Origin: Neorhizobium sp. SHOUNA12A
Lineage (GTDB): Bacteria > Pseudomonadota > Alphaproteobacteria > Rhizobiales > Rhizobiaceae
Reading direction: 5' to 3'
Assembly: GCF_023006505.1 (NCBI RefSeq)
Contig: NZ_JALBGV010000001.1
Coordinates: 140,868 to 204,867 of the forward strand
Length of the DNA: 64,000 nucleotides
The translations under genes were made by a program, and so were the position numbers. Numbering within the stretch: the stretch's first letter is position 1; each line of letters begins with the position of its first letter. Shown here piece after piece: positions 32,042-40,206 of this stretch. The notes under the pieces are model-generated. The model ran no database searches and was not told the DNA's origin. It saw nothing but the letters and a program-made list of their open reading frames with translations.

Positions 32042-32869
32042 TTAACTGTCGCTCTTCGACGGCCCGGCCTCTGCCATCTGGCGCAGAAGCCGGGCCGTTT
32101 CGTCATTGGCGGGAAAGAAGGATTCGACCGCCAGTTCCGACAGCGTCACATCGACCGGGGTTCCGAAAACTGTCGTCGTCGAGATGAAGGATAGCAGTCC
32201 CGCCTCGGTCCGCAGGTCCATCGGCATGGCGATGCCCGCATAGTCATGTTTCGCCGCCGCTTTCGGCGTATCTTCCGGCACCGGATAGCCGGAAAGCTCT
32301 TCCAGCAATGCCCTGAGAACGCGGTCACCGGTCGCGGCGATCTGCTGGCGGAGCCGTTCGAGCAGGTGACTGCGCCACTCGAAAAGATTGGCAATGTGAG
32401 GCGCAAGGCCCTGCGGATGCAGGCTGAGCCGCAGCACGTTGACCGGACCCTCGATCAGCGACCGGTCGCCGACATCCGCAAGTAGCGGCGCCATCGCGGC
32501 ATTGGCGGCCACCAGGGTCCAGTGCCGGTCGACCGCCAGTGCCGGGAACGGCTCGTGGCCCTTCAGCACCATATCGATCGCCCGCCGCGCCGGCTGGAGT
32601 GCCGGATCGTCCAGCTTGCGCTCGGCAAAGACCGGCGCAAAACCGGCGGCGAGCAGCATCGGATTGCGCTCGCGGAGCGGCACCTCAAGCCGCTCCGCGA
32701 GATGCAGCAGCATGTCGCGGCTGGGGGCCGCCCGCCCGCTTTCGATGAAGCTCAGATGACGCTGCGAGATTTCAGCCTCCAGCGCCAGATCGAGCTGGCT
32801 CATGCGCCGGCGGCGGCGCCATTCGCGCAGGAGGTCACCGAGGGGGCGGGCGGGTGCGAGAGTCGTCAT
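32042..32869 (-). CDS. XRE-family regulator with MmyB-like ligand domain
   Basis: A 275-residue regulator: N-terminal XRE HTH (about residues 10-65, GDLLREWRRRRRMSQLDLALEAEISQ then RHLSFIESGRAAPS) and a C-terminal MmyB-type domain (about 105-270), a PAS-like fold that in related proteins binds fatty-acid-like ligands. Its ATG overlaps the stop of the SnoaL-like gene by 4 bases, so both belong to one transcript, and the regulator may control that small enzyme. Confidence 0.82.
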   Translation of the reverse strand: MTTLAPARPLGDLLREWRRRRRMSQLDLALEAEISQRHLSFIESGRAAPSRDMLLHLAERLEVPLRERNPMLLAAGFAPVFAERKLDDPALQPARRAIDMVLKGHEPFPALAVDRHWTLVAANAAMAPLLADVGDRSLIEGPVNVLRLSLHPQGLAPHIANLFEWRSHLLERLRQQIAATGDRVLRALLEELSGYPVPEDTPKAAAKHDYAGIAMPMDLRTEAGLLSFISTTTVFGTPVDVTLSELAVESFFPANDETARLLRQMAEAGPSKSDS

Positions 32870-33231
32870 GCGGCAGCGGGAACCTGATCGAGGAAACCGC
32901 AGACCGACTTCAGCCGGCCGTTTTCCAGGACGGCAAAATCCGTGCCCTTGATCAGCGCCTCGCCGTCCACGGGGCCAAGCTCCCAGGAAAAGCGCAGATT
33001 GTCGTCGTAGCCGTCGGGCGTACCGAGCAGCGTGAAGCGGAAACCCGGAAACCGCGCCTGGACGCCTTCAACCAGGCGATCGACACCCTCATGGCCTTCG
33101 CCGCGCATCAGCGGATCGACGTAAAGCCCGTCTTCCGCCCAGGTCTCGGCGATCATCGCCTTGCGGCGAACGGCATCCGTCTCGTTCCAGATGGCGAGAT
33201 AACGTTCGGCATTGGTGTTCGCATCGGTCAT
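32866..33231 (-). CDS. SnoaL-like / NTF2-fold protein
   Basis: A 121-residue protein of the NTF2/SnoaL fold, a cone-shaped pocket used by isomerases, cyclases, hydrolases and by non-catalytic binders. Typical pattern: N-terminal helix with YLAIWNETDAVRRKAMIAETWAEDGLYVDP, then strands including FRFTLLGTPDGYDDNLRFSWEL. The ATG at 33231 has an AAGGAG Shine-Dalgarno. It precedes and is coupled to the MmyB-type regulator. Substrate unknown. Confidence 0.78.
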   Translation of the reverse strand: MTDANTNAERYLAIWNETDAVRRKAMIAETWAEDGLYVDPLMRGEGHEGVDRLVEGVQARFPGFRFTLLGTPDGYDDNLRFSWELGPVDGEALIKGTDFAVLENGRLKSVCGFLDQVPAAA

Positions 33232-33321
33232 GTCTTTTCTCCTTGAGATCGTCCTGCTCGTTGCAGGCAGGGCGAACATGCCGGAGCGGCTGCATCGTCT
33301 CAATTACGCGGCAGGTAATAA

Positions 33322-33933
33322 CTATCGCGCCGAAAGCGCAAGTCTCGCGCCGAGCACCACGAAGGCGCCAGCGAAGATACGGCGCATCCAGGCAAGAATA
33401 TTCGGCCGCGAGATGACGTGGTTCCGCACCGAGGCGGCAAACAGGCCGTAGAGGACGAACATGCCGAACGTCATCAGCATGAAGACGAGGCTGAGCTCGG
33501 TCATGCGCAGAACAGGTGCGGCTTCGTCATGGGCGACGAACTGCGGCAGGAAGGCAAAGAAGAAGATCGACAGTTTCGGGTTGAGCAGATTGGCAAGGAT
33601 AGCCGAGACGATGACTTGGCCAACCGATTTCGGCGTCTTGTCCGCCTCCACGGTCAGCGCCCCCTTTTCCTTCAGGACCTGCCAGGCCATGAACAGCAGA
33701 TAGGCGACGCCGAGATATTTGATGATCTCGAAGGCCAAGGCGCTGGTATGCAGCAGCGCGGCAAGGCCCGAGACCGCCGCAATCATGTGCGGCAGGATGC
33801 CGAGCGTACAGCCGAGCGCGGCAACGAGGCTTGCTCGCGCACCTCGCGACAGGCCGGCGGCGAGCGTGATCAGCACGCCGGTACCGGGTGAAGCGACGAC
33901 GATGAAGGAGGTGATCAGGAATTCCGGGCTCAT
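33322..33933 (-). CDS. LysE/RhtB-family exporter
   Basis: A 203-residue inner-membrane protein with about six hydrophobic helices, of the LysE/RhtB amino-acid exporter family. The N-terminal SPGTGVLITLAAGLSRGARA matches the family signature (P-G-P/T then GxxxG repeats), as does the mid-protein GVAYLLFMAWQVLKEKG and the NPKLSIFF motif. It exports an amino acid or related metabolite. It is divergent from the D-threonine-aldolase-like gene across a 135-base gap. Confidence 0.85.
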   Translation of the reverse strand: MSPEFLITSFIVVASPGTGVLITLAAGLSRGARASLVAALGCTLGILPHMIAAVSGLAALLHTSALAFEIIKYLGVAYLLFMAWQVLKEKGALTVEADKTPKSVGQVIVSAILANLLNPKLSIFFFAFLPQFVAHDEAAPVLRMTELSLVFMLMTFGMFVLYGLFAASVRNHVISRPNILAWMRRIFAGAFVVLGARLALSAR

Positions 33934-34068
33934 GGGCGATCCTTTCGAGGTGTTTTCCCACAGCTATCGCAGAGCGTCTCATCGATCTTGAACGAAATTG
34001 CAGGCGAACGATTGCCTGGATGCGGCGGCGAACCTATCGTCGCGCCATCTGATTGCGGACCCGACCTC

Positions 34069-35220
34069 ATGACCTCCTCTCCCAACGACATCGACATCGG
34101 CTACGACGTGCCGGCCGCCATCGGCGATAAGATCGCCGACATCCAGACGCCGGCGCTGATCATCGATCTCGATGCCTTCGAGCGGAATGTCGCGCGGATG
34201 AAGGATCATGCCGAGGCGATGGGCGTGCGGCTTCGCCCGCATGCCAAGACCCACAAGTCGGCGGATGTCGCCCTCTACCAGATCGCGAACGGCGGAGCAG
34301 TCGGCATCTGCTGCCAGAAAGTATCCGAAGCGGAAGCGCTGGTCCGCGGTGGCGTCACCGACCTGCTCGTCGCCAACGAGGTGGCCGACCCGAAGAAGAT
34401 TGACCGGCTGGCGCGGCTCGCAAGGAGCGCCCACGTCTCCGTCTGCGTCGACGATCCCGCAGTCGTCGCCACGCTCTCCGAAGCGGCCGTCCGGCATGGC
34501 GTGACGCTTGACGTGCTGGTGGAGATCGATTGCGGCGCCCGCCGCTGCGGCGTACTACCCGGCCCGCCGGCGGTCGAACTCGCAAAGACGGTCGCCGCCG
34601 CGCCGAACCTCGCCTTCGCCGGCATTCAGGCCTATCACGGCAGCGCCCAGCATATCTACGATCCGGTCGACCGTCGGGCCGCGATCGACAAGGCGATCGG
34701 CATGGCGCGAGAGACGTCGGACCTGCTGCGCGAGGCAGGACTGGAACCGAAGATCATCACCGGGGCGGGAACAGGCACCCACAACCTCGAGGGGTCATCC
34801 GGCGTCTATAACGAGATCCAGCCCGGTTCCTACGTCTTCATGGATGTGGATTACGCCCGTGTCCGCTCGATCGAAGGCAACGGCACGGTCGGCGGTTTCG
34901 AACATGCGCTGTTCGTGCTGACCTCGATCATGAGCAAGCCTGCCTCCGGCCGCGCCATCTGCGACGCGGGCCTCAAGGCACACTCGATCGACAGCGGCCT
35001 GCCGACGGTGTTCGAACGACCCGATCTCAAGTTCGTCAGCGCTTCGGACGAACACGGCAAGATCGAAGACCCGCAGGATATGTTGAAGCTCAACGACCGG
35101 CTGCGTCTCGTGCCCGGCCATTGCGACCCGACCTGCAATCTCTACGACTGGTATGTCTGCGTCCGCAACGGCCGTGTCGAGGCGCTCTGGCCGGTCACCG
35201 CCCGCGGCAAGCTTTATTGA
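34069..35220 (+). CDS. DSD1-family PLP enzyme (D-threonine aldolase / 3-hydroxyaspartate aldolase type)
   Basis: A 383-residue fold-type III PLP enzyme with an alanine-racemase-like barrel. The PLP Lys is in LRPHAKTHKS (about residue 56). The C-terminal GHCDPTCNLYDWYVC carries the His and Cys that bind the divalent metal in D-threonine aldolases and D-serine dehydratases (DSD1). Members cleave D-beta-hydroxy amino acids or dehydrate D-serine-like substrates; which one applies here cannot be decided. ATG at 34069 is used; the Shine-Dalgarno is weak and a TTG at 33988 is in frame. Convergent with a Pot-type ABC operon, ending 4 bases from it. Confidence 0.83.
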   Translation: MTSSPNDIDIGYDVPAAIGDKIADIQTPALIIDLDAFERNVARMKDHAEAMGVRLRPHAKTHKSADVALYQIANGGAVGICCQKVSEAEALVRGGVTDLLVANEVADPKKIDRLARLARSAHVSVCVDDPAVVATLSEAAVRHGVTLDVLVEIDCGARRCGVLPGPPAVELAKTVAAAPNLAFAGIQAYHGSAQHIYDPVDRRAAIDKAIGMARETSDLLREAGLEPKIITGAGTGTHNLEGSSGVYNEIQPGSYVFMDVDYARVRSIEGNGTVGGFEHALFVLTSIMSKPASGRAICDAGLKAHSIDSGLPTVFERPDLKFVSASDEHGKIEDPQDMLKLNDRLRLVPGHCDPTCNLYDWYVCVRNGRVEALWPVTARGKLY

Positions 35221-35224
35221 CCGC

Positions 35225-36007
35225 CTAAAAGCGGTGGATGCGCAGGCCCAACACCTTTTCCGAGATGACCACCACCGCCATCGTCAGCACGATCGAGCAG
35301 GTCGAGACGGCCGCCGCTTCCGGCGTGAAATTGGTGCGCAAGTAGTCGAACAGCTGGATCGGCAGCGTCGACATGCCAACCCCTTTCAGCATGAAGGAAA
35401 TGGTAAAGACGTCGAACGAGATGATGAAGGCGAACAGGCAGCCGCCGATGACGCCCGGCTTGATCAGCGGCAGCATGATCCGCCGGAAGCGGGTGAACCG
35501 CCCTGCCCCGAGGCTCTGCGCCGCAAGGCTCCAGGCCGGGTCGTAGCTTTCCATCGAGGCCGAGACGTTGATGAACACGAAGGGCAGCGTGATCAGCACA
35601 TGGCCGACGATCATGCCGACCAGGTTCTGCGTGCCGAGGCCGACCGAATAGACGAAGAACAGCAGAGAGATCGCGGTCAGCACTTCCGGCAGCAAGAGCG
35701 GCGCCAGCATGGCTACCCGCACCGTTTCCTTGAGCTTTCCCGCATGGGTCACGTAGAACATCGCCGCCATCGTGCCGATGATGCCGGAGATCACCATGGT
35801 CAGCGTCGCGATCCACAGCGAGGTGCGGATCGCCCGCATGAACACCTCGTTGTTGAAGAAGACGAGATACCAGCGGAAGGAGAGCCCCTGCGGCGGGAAG
35901 GTGAGGAAAGCCCCGGCATTGAAGGAGGCGATCACCACGACCGCGATCGGCGCCAGCAGGAAGGCGTAGATGATCAGGCAATAGACGGTGAAGAACGGTT
36001 TCGACAT
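35225..36007 (-). CDS. ABC transporter permease, PotC-type
   Basis: A 260-residue inner-membrane permease with six hydrophobic helices and the EAA-loop of binding-protein-dependent permeases (SLAAQSLGAGRFTRFRRIMLPLIKPGVI, near residue 160). It follows the PotC/AfuB2 pattern. Fifth gene of an operon led by a 2-oxoglutarate oxygenase, with binding protein, ATPase and first permease upstream; only 4 bases separate it from the other permease gene. Confidence 0.87.
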   Translation of the reverse strand: MSKPFFTVYCLIIYAFLLAPIAVVVIASFNAGAFLTFPPQGLSFRWYLVFFNNEVFMRAIRTSLWIATLTMVISGIIGTMAAMFYVTHAGKLKETVRVAMLAPLLLPEVLTAISLLFFVYSVGLGTQNLVGMIVGHVLITLPFVFINVSASMESYDPAWSLAAQSLGAGRFTRFRRIMLPLIKPGVIGGCLFAFIISFDVFTISFMLKGVGMSTLPIQLFDYLRTNFTPEAAAVSTCSIVLTMAVVVISEKVLGLRIHRF

Positions 36008-36011
36008 GTCT

Positions 36012-36869
36012 CTATGCCTTCCATTTCATGACGGTCAGCCGCCCGAAGATGACGACGAAGATCGCACCGGTGACCGACAGCATCAGCGCCAGCGCCGAAC
36101 CGAACGGCCACTGGAACGTATCGATCAGCGCATCCACCACCGTCACCGCCATGGTTTTCACGCGCAGGCCGCCGATCAGCGACGGCGTCACATAGGCGCT
36201 GAGCGACAGAACGAAGACGAGGATGCAGCCGGCCTGGATGCCCGGCAGCGACAGCGGCAGGGTGATGCGCCGGAAGGAGGTGACCTTCGACGCCCCGAGC
36301 GAACGGGCCGCCGCTTCGAGCGACGGATCGATGCCCTGGATGGCGCTCATGATCGGCAGGATCATGAAGGGCAGGAAGACATGCACCAGCGCGATGATGA
36401 TGCCGAGCGCATTGTACATCAACGGCAGCGGCCCATCGATCAGCCCCCAGCCGGTCAGGGTGCGGTTGATGATGCCGTTATTGCCGAGCAGGATCGTCCA
36501 GCCGTAGCTGCGGATGACGATGCCGACGAGCAGAGGTGAGAGCACCAGCGCATAACCCAGCGCGCGGAAGGTCGAGGCCCCGCGAGCCAGCTGCCAGGCG
36601 ACGGGATAACCGAGAACCAGGCAGATGAAGGTCGTCAGGAAGCCGATCCACAGCGTGTTGATCACCTGTTGGATGTAGAAGAAGTCCGAGAAGAACTTGC
36701 CGTAATTGCCAAGCGTGAAGCCCGGCCCATAGGGCGTGCCCTGCCCCGGCATACGGAAGCTCATGACGACGATATTGAGATAGGGCAGCACGAGGAACAC
36801 GCCGAGCAGGATCGCGGCAGGCGCGATCAGCAGCAGCGGTCCGAACCTTTTCCTGGGCGGGACAATCAT
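36012..36869 (-). CDS. ABC transporter permease, PotB-type
   Basis: A 285-residue permease with six helices and the EAA loop (EAAARSLGASKVTSFRRITLPLSLPGI, near residue 190). Sequence style fits PotB-like permeases for polyamines, amino-acid-like or nucleoside-like cations. Its ATG overlaps the stop codon of the ATPase gene by 4 bases (ATGA), indicating coupled translation. Confidence 0.87.
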   Translation of the reverse strand: MIVPPRKRFGPLLLIAPAAILLGVFLVLPYLNIVVMSFRMPGQGTPYGPGFTLGNYGKFFSDFFYIQQVINTLWIGFLTTFICLVLGYPVAWQLARGASTFRALGYALVLSPLLVGIVIRSYGWTILLGNNGIINRTLTGWGLIDGPLPLMYNALGIIIALVHVFLPFMILPIMSAIQGIDPSLEAAARSLGASKVTSFRRITLPLSLPGIQAGCILVFVLSLSAYVTPSLIGGLRVKTMAVTVVDALIDTFQWPFGSALALMLSVTGAIFVVIFGRLTVMKWKA

Positions 36870-37909
36870 GCCACGGTCCCTAACGGCCAGAAGCGATCGG
36901 ATGGCGCATGCACCAGCACTTGTTCGCCATCGGCAAACCGGGTGCGTGGAAACGTCTGGACGTTGACGACAGCGCCGGTCGCAAGCTCCAGCCGGTAGTC
37001 GACGAGACTGCCGGAATAATAGCTCGACAGAACCTTGGCCGGCGCCCCTGTGGAGCCTGAATTGATCGGCAGCAGCTCGACCGCTTCCGGGCGCAGAGCC
37101 AGCATCAGCTCCGCACCATCGGCGAAATCTCCGCTGACCGGCACGTCGCCGAAGGCAGTCGATACGACGCGGTTGCCGACTTTGCCGCGAATGATGTTCA
37201 CCTGTCCGACGAACTCGGCGACTTCCAGATTGGCGGGCCGCTCGTAGATATCCGATGGCGTGCCGATCTGGGCGATGCGGCCGCCGAACATCACGACGAC
37301 CCGGTCGGACATGGTCATCGCCTCGGCCTGGTCGTGGGTGACGTAGACCGTTGTGATACCGACGCGGCGCTGCAGATCGCGGATGAAGACACGCATCTCC
37401 TCGCGCAGCTTGGCGTCGAGATTGGCGAGCGGTTCGTCGAGCAGCAGGATCTTCGGCTCGATGACCAAAGCGCGCGCAAGCGCCACGCGCTGCTGCTGGC
37501 CGCCGGAAAGCTGGCGCGGATAACGCTCCGAATAACCGGTAAGCTGCACCATATCCAGCACCTTGGCGATGCGGGTACGGATCTCGCCCTTTGGAAGCTT
37601 CCGCATCTCAAGCCCGAAGGCGAGGTTCTTTTCGACCGTCATATGCGGAAACAGCGCATAGTTCTGGAAGACCATGCCGATATCGCGCTTTTCGACCGGC
37701 ACATGCACCACGTCGCGGCCGTCGAAGCGGATCGCCCCTTCGGTCGCATCCTCGAAACCGGCGATCATCTTCAGCGTCGTCGTCTTGCCGCAACCGGAGG
37801 GTCCGAGCAGCGAGATGAACTCGCCCTCCGCGATCCTGATCGAAATGCTGTTGACTGCGGGACCCTGCCCATAGTCCTTGGTCAGCTTTTCGATGCTAAC
37901 CTCTGTCAT
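36866..37909 (-). CDS. ABC transporter ATP-binding protein, PotA-type
   Basis: A 347-residue ATPase: Walker A GPSGCGKTTT (about 37-46), Q-loop FQNYALFPHM, signature LSGGQQQRVALARAL (about 135), Walker B ILLLDEPLANLD (about 155), H-loop VTHDQAEAM, and a C-terminal TOBE-type regulatory domain (about 280-347). Typical of PotA/FbpC. It energises the two adjacent permeases. A strong intercistronic hairpin separates it from the binding-protein gene, which usually leaves ATPase levels lower than binding-protein levels. Confidence 0.92.
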   Translation of the reverse strand: MTEVSIEKLTKDYGQGPAVNSISIRIAEGEFISLLGPSGCGKTTTLKMIAGFEDATEGAIRFDGRDVVHVPVEKRDIGMVFQNYALFPHMTVEKNLAFGLEMRKLPKGEIRTRIAKVLDMVQLTGYSERYPRQLSGGQQQRVALARALVIEPKILLLDEPLANLDAKLREEMRVFIRDLQRRVGITTVYVTHDQAEAMTMSDRVVVMFGGRIAQIGTPSDIYERPANLEVAEFVGQVNIIRGKVGNRVVSTAFGDVPVSGDFADGAELMLALRPEAVELLPINSGSTGAPAKVLSSYYSGSLVDYRLELATGAVVNVQTFPRTRFADGEQVLVHAPSDRFWPLGTVA

Positions 37910-37952
37910 GAAATTCCACTTTCCATTTGAAGAGCCGGACCCCGAAAAAGCC

Positions 37953-37985
37953 GATCATGGCCTGCCCTCATGGCAGGCCATGATC
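37953..37985 (-). other. 14-bp intercistronic hairpin after the binding-protein gene
   Basis: GATCATGGCCTGCC (37953-37966) and its exact complement (37972-37985) around a 5-base loop, between the binding-protein stop (37999) and the ATPase start (37909). Without a T-run it is more likely a 3'-end stabiliser or partial terminator that favours binding-protein expression. Confidence 0.65.
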
Positions 37986-37998
37986 GCAGTTGGGGAAA

Positions 37999-39036
37999 TC
38001 ACTTGATGGTCTTCGCCCACCGTTCGGCGAGCTCGCCCTGCTTTTCGTTGACGAAGTTCCAGTCCCAGGTGAGGATCTTGTCCATGTCCGCGCCGGAAAC
38101 CGGCACGTCGACCTTGAGATCGGCCGGCACAACCACCTTGGAATTGGTCGGCGAGATGAAGAACTCCTTCATCATCATCCCCTGCACTTCCGGCGACAGC
38201 AGGAAATTGGCGTACTGGTAGGCCAGTTCCTTTTCCGGAGCATTGGCAAGGATGTTGATGGTCTGGTCGAACATGAACATCCCTTCCTCCGGGATGATGC
38301 AGTCGACCGGCAGGCCCTGGCGGCGCAGGCGAGCGATCTCGCCGAAGTCGAAGGGTGCGACGACAATTTCGCCGGAGGCAAGGCCCGTCGACATGTTGAA
38401 GTCCACCTGGATCACCGAGCCGAGCTTCTGGAGAGCCGCGAAACCGGCATCTACGTCATACTGGTCCTTGCCGAAGATCTTCGAAAACAGCAGCAATTCC
38501 ATCTTGCCGGCGCTGTTGGCGAAGTTGTAGAGGCCGATTTTGCCCTTGAACTCCGGATTGTTCCAGAGATCCTTCCAGGACTTCGGCTTGGTCCTCACTA
38601 GGTCCGTGCGGTAGCCGATGCCGATCGGCGAAACGGCGCCGATCGCACCCCAGCCATCGGTCTTCTTGGCGAGCGGATAGAGGTCGGCGTAGTTCGGCAG
38701 CTTGGTGAGGTCGAGCTTTTCGAAAAAGCCTTCCTTGCGCAGGCCGGAGGCAAAAACCTCGTTGGTCATCACCATTGAATAGGGAGGTTTGGCGGCGCCC
38801 GCCGCACGCAGGTTGGCGCCCCAGACGCGGCCGTTGCCGACGTCGAGCGTCACGGCGGCGCCGGTCTGCTTGGTGAAGGCGGGACCGACGGTCGAACGCC
38901 AGTACTGTTCCCACACCCCGCCGAGCGTCGGCACGACCAGCGCCTTCCCTTGAGCCCGCGCCGGAAGACCGAAAAGGCCGGCCGCGGCGAGTGCACCCAT
39001 TCCGGCAAGCGTTTGCCGCTTTGTCAAATCCATCAT
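37999..39036 (-). CDS. ABC transporter substrate-binding protein, PotD/AfuA-type
   Basis: A 345-residue periplasmic binding protein. N-terminal export signal MMDLTKRQTLAGMGALAAAG...ARAQG with cleavage near residue 29; the KR pair before a Q-T-L makes it a possible Tat variant, otherwise Sec. The mature part has the cluster-D/PotD-like fold (VPTLGGVWEQYWRSTVGPAF...; GIGYRTDLV; YQYANFLLSPEVQ). The ligand is unknown; gene context (PsuK, PsuG, nucleoside hydrolase, 2-oxoglutarate oxygenase) makes a nucleoside-related ligand possible. GGGGA Shine-Dalgarno 6 bases before the ATG. Confidence 0.85.
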   Translation of the reverse strand: MMDLTKRQTLAGMGALAAAGLFGLPARAQGKALVVPTLGGVWEQYWRSTVGPAFTKQTGAAVTLDVGNGRVWGANLRAAGAAKPPYSMVMTNEVFASGLRKEGFFEKLDLTKLPNYADLYPLAKKTDGWGAIGAVSPIGIGYRTDLVRTKPKSWKDLWNNPEFKGKIGLYNFANSAGKMELLLFSKIFGKDQYDVDAGFAALQKLGSVIQVDFNMSTGLASGEIVVAPFDFGEIARLRRQGLPVDCIIPEEGMFMFDQTINILANAPEKELAYQYANFLLSPEVQGMMMKEFFISPTNSKVVVPADLKVDVPVSGADMDKILTWDWNFVNEKQGELAERWAKTIK

Positions 39037-39116
39037 GTTAGTTCCCCTTGTTGCGGTCTTTCGAGACCTTGCTGTGCCGGCGGTTCTCCGCTTCTGCGCA
39101 CGAATTCGGTCGGTGA

Positions 39117-40091
39117 TCAGCCTTTCGAAAAAGCCTGTTTCGTCTTCAGGTCGATATATTCGCCATAGGTGATCGGTTCATATTTGGCACCACCCTTTAC
39201 GAACGGGGCCAGGCACTCGATCACCGTATCCTTGGACGGGTTGAGGAAGAACGGGATCGACTGACGGCGGGCAGTGCCCTTGAAACCGGTCGGTGGATTG
39301 GCGACGCGGTGCGGTGTCGAGACCCATTCGTCATTCGTCCAGCGCATGAAGGCATCGGCGATGTTGATCACATAGGCGCCCTCGATCGACGGCGCGTCCA
39401 GCCAGTCGCCGTTGCGGTTGCGCACCTGCAGTCCGCCGGCCGAAGCCTCCGAGCGCAGGATCGTCATGAAGCCGTAGTCGGTATGCACGCCGGCACGCAT
39501 CTGGCCCGGCAGCGGAGATTCTTCCTGTTCCGGATAGTTGATGACGCGCAGCGCCGAGAGATGGTTTTCGAAAGAGGGCTCAAAATAATCCTGATCGAGC
39601 CCGATCGCCTGGCAGAAGATGCGGCGCATGTGCCTGGCGAGGGTTTCCATTTCCTTGAAATAATCGCGAAACGCCTGCTCCAGGCCATCCGGCCTGTCCG
39701 GCCAGGCGTCGCCGGGCAGGTTCTCGCCGAAGTTCAGGCTTTCCTTGTAGTCGCCCGGCGTCTTGATGCCGAGCGTGGCGGCAAGCGCCTCTTCGGCGAT
39801 CGGCGAAAAAGCGACGCCGCCCATAACGCCGGCGCCGCGGCCCTGGGTCTTCTTCCAGTCCTGCGGGTAATCAAAGAAGGCGCGGGCGAGATTGTAGAGC
39901 CTCGACGTCACCTCGGGCGAAACACCATGGCCGGTCACGAGAAAGAAGCCCGTGTCGCGGCAGGCCGTTTCGATCGTCTTCACGACGGCGGCAGCGCCTG
40001 CCTCGTTGCGGATGAAGGGGCCGACATCCACCACCGGAATGCCGGGAGCGGCATCATGGGATGACGCAGGATTGGCGCTCGTTAAGGACAT
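39117..40091 (-). CDS. isopenicillin-N-synthase-like 2-oxoglutarate/Fe(II) oxygenase
   Basis: A 324-residue non-heme iron oxygenase of the IPNS/thymine-7-hydroxylase family. The iron triad is visible in GVHTDYG (His, Asp, about residue 206) and STPHRV (His, about 263), and RQSIPFFLNP carries the Arg-x-Ser that holds 2-oxoglutarate. The DIOX_N half is at the N-terminus (IPVVDVGPFI...). Strong GAGGAAG Shine-Dalgarno. It leads the Pot-type transporter operon and is divergent from psuK/psuG, with an array of CATCTG half-sites in front. Oxidation of an imported (modified) nucleobase or nucleoside is a plausible role, by inference. Confidence 0.85.
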   Translation of the reverse strand: MSLTSANPASSHDAAPGIPVVDVGPFIRNEAGAAAVVKTIETACRDTGFFLVTGHGVSPEVTSRLYNLARAFFDYPQDWKKTQGRGAGVMGGVAFSPIAEEALAATLGIKTPGDYKESLNFGENLPGDAWPDRPDGLEQAFRDYFKEMETLARHMRRIFCQAIGLDQDYFEPSFENHLSALRVINYPEQEESPLPGQMRAGVHTDYGFMTILRSEASAGGLQVRNRNGDWLDAPSIEGAYVINIADAFMRWTNDEWVSTPHRVANPPTGFKGTARRQSIPFFLNPSKDTVIECLAPFVKGGAKYEPITYGEYIDLKTKQAFSKG

Positions 40092-40106
40092 GCCTTCCTC
40101 CAATTC

Positions 40107-40142
40107 ACATCTGACAAACAGATGTTGACAAAAACATCTGTT
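40107..40142. promoter_or_regulatory. three ACATCTGTT-type half-sites, operator array
   Basis: ACATCTG (40107-40113), then its complement CAGATGT (40119-40125), then CATCTG (40135-40140). The right pair is a perfect 10-bp inverted repeat AACAGATGTT (40117-40126) and AACATCTGTT (40133-40142). The array lies 16 bases upstream of the oxygenase gene and 65 bases before psuK, so a single regulator could control both directions. Confidence 0.6.
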
Positions 40143-40206
40143 GTTGTCCATATCAAAATGAACGAAGTTGCAATGCGGTTCTCGACCCAAGGACGATCGA
40201 CGAAAC

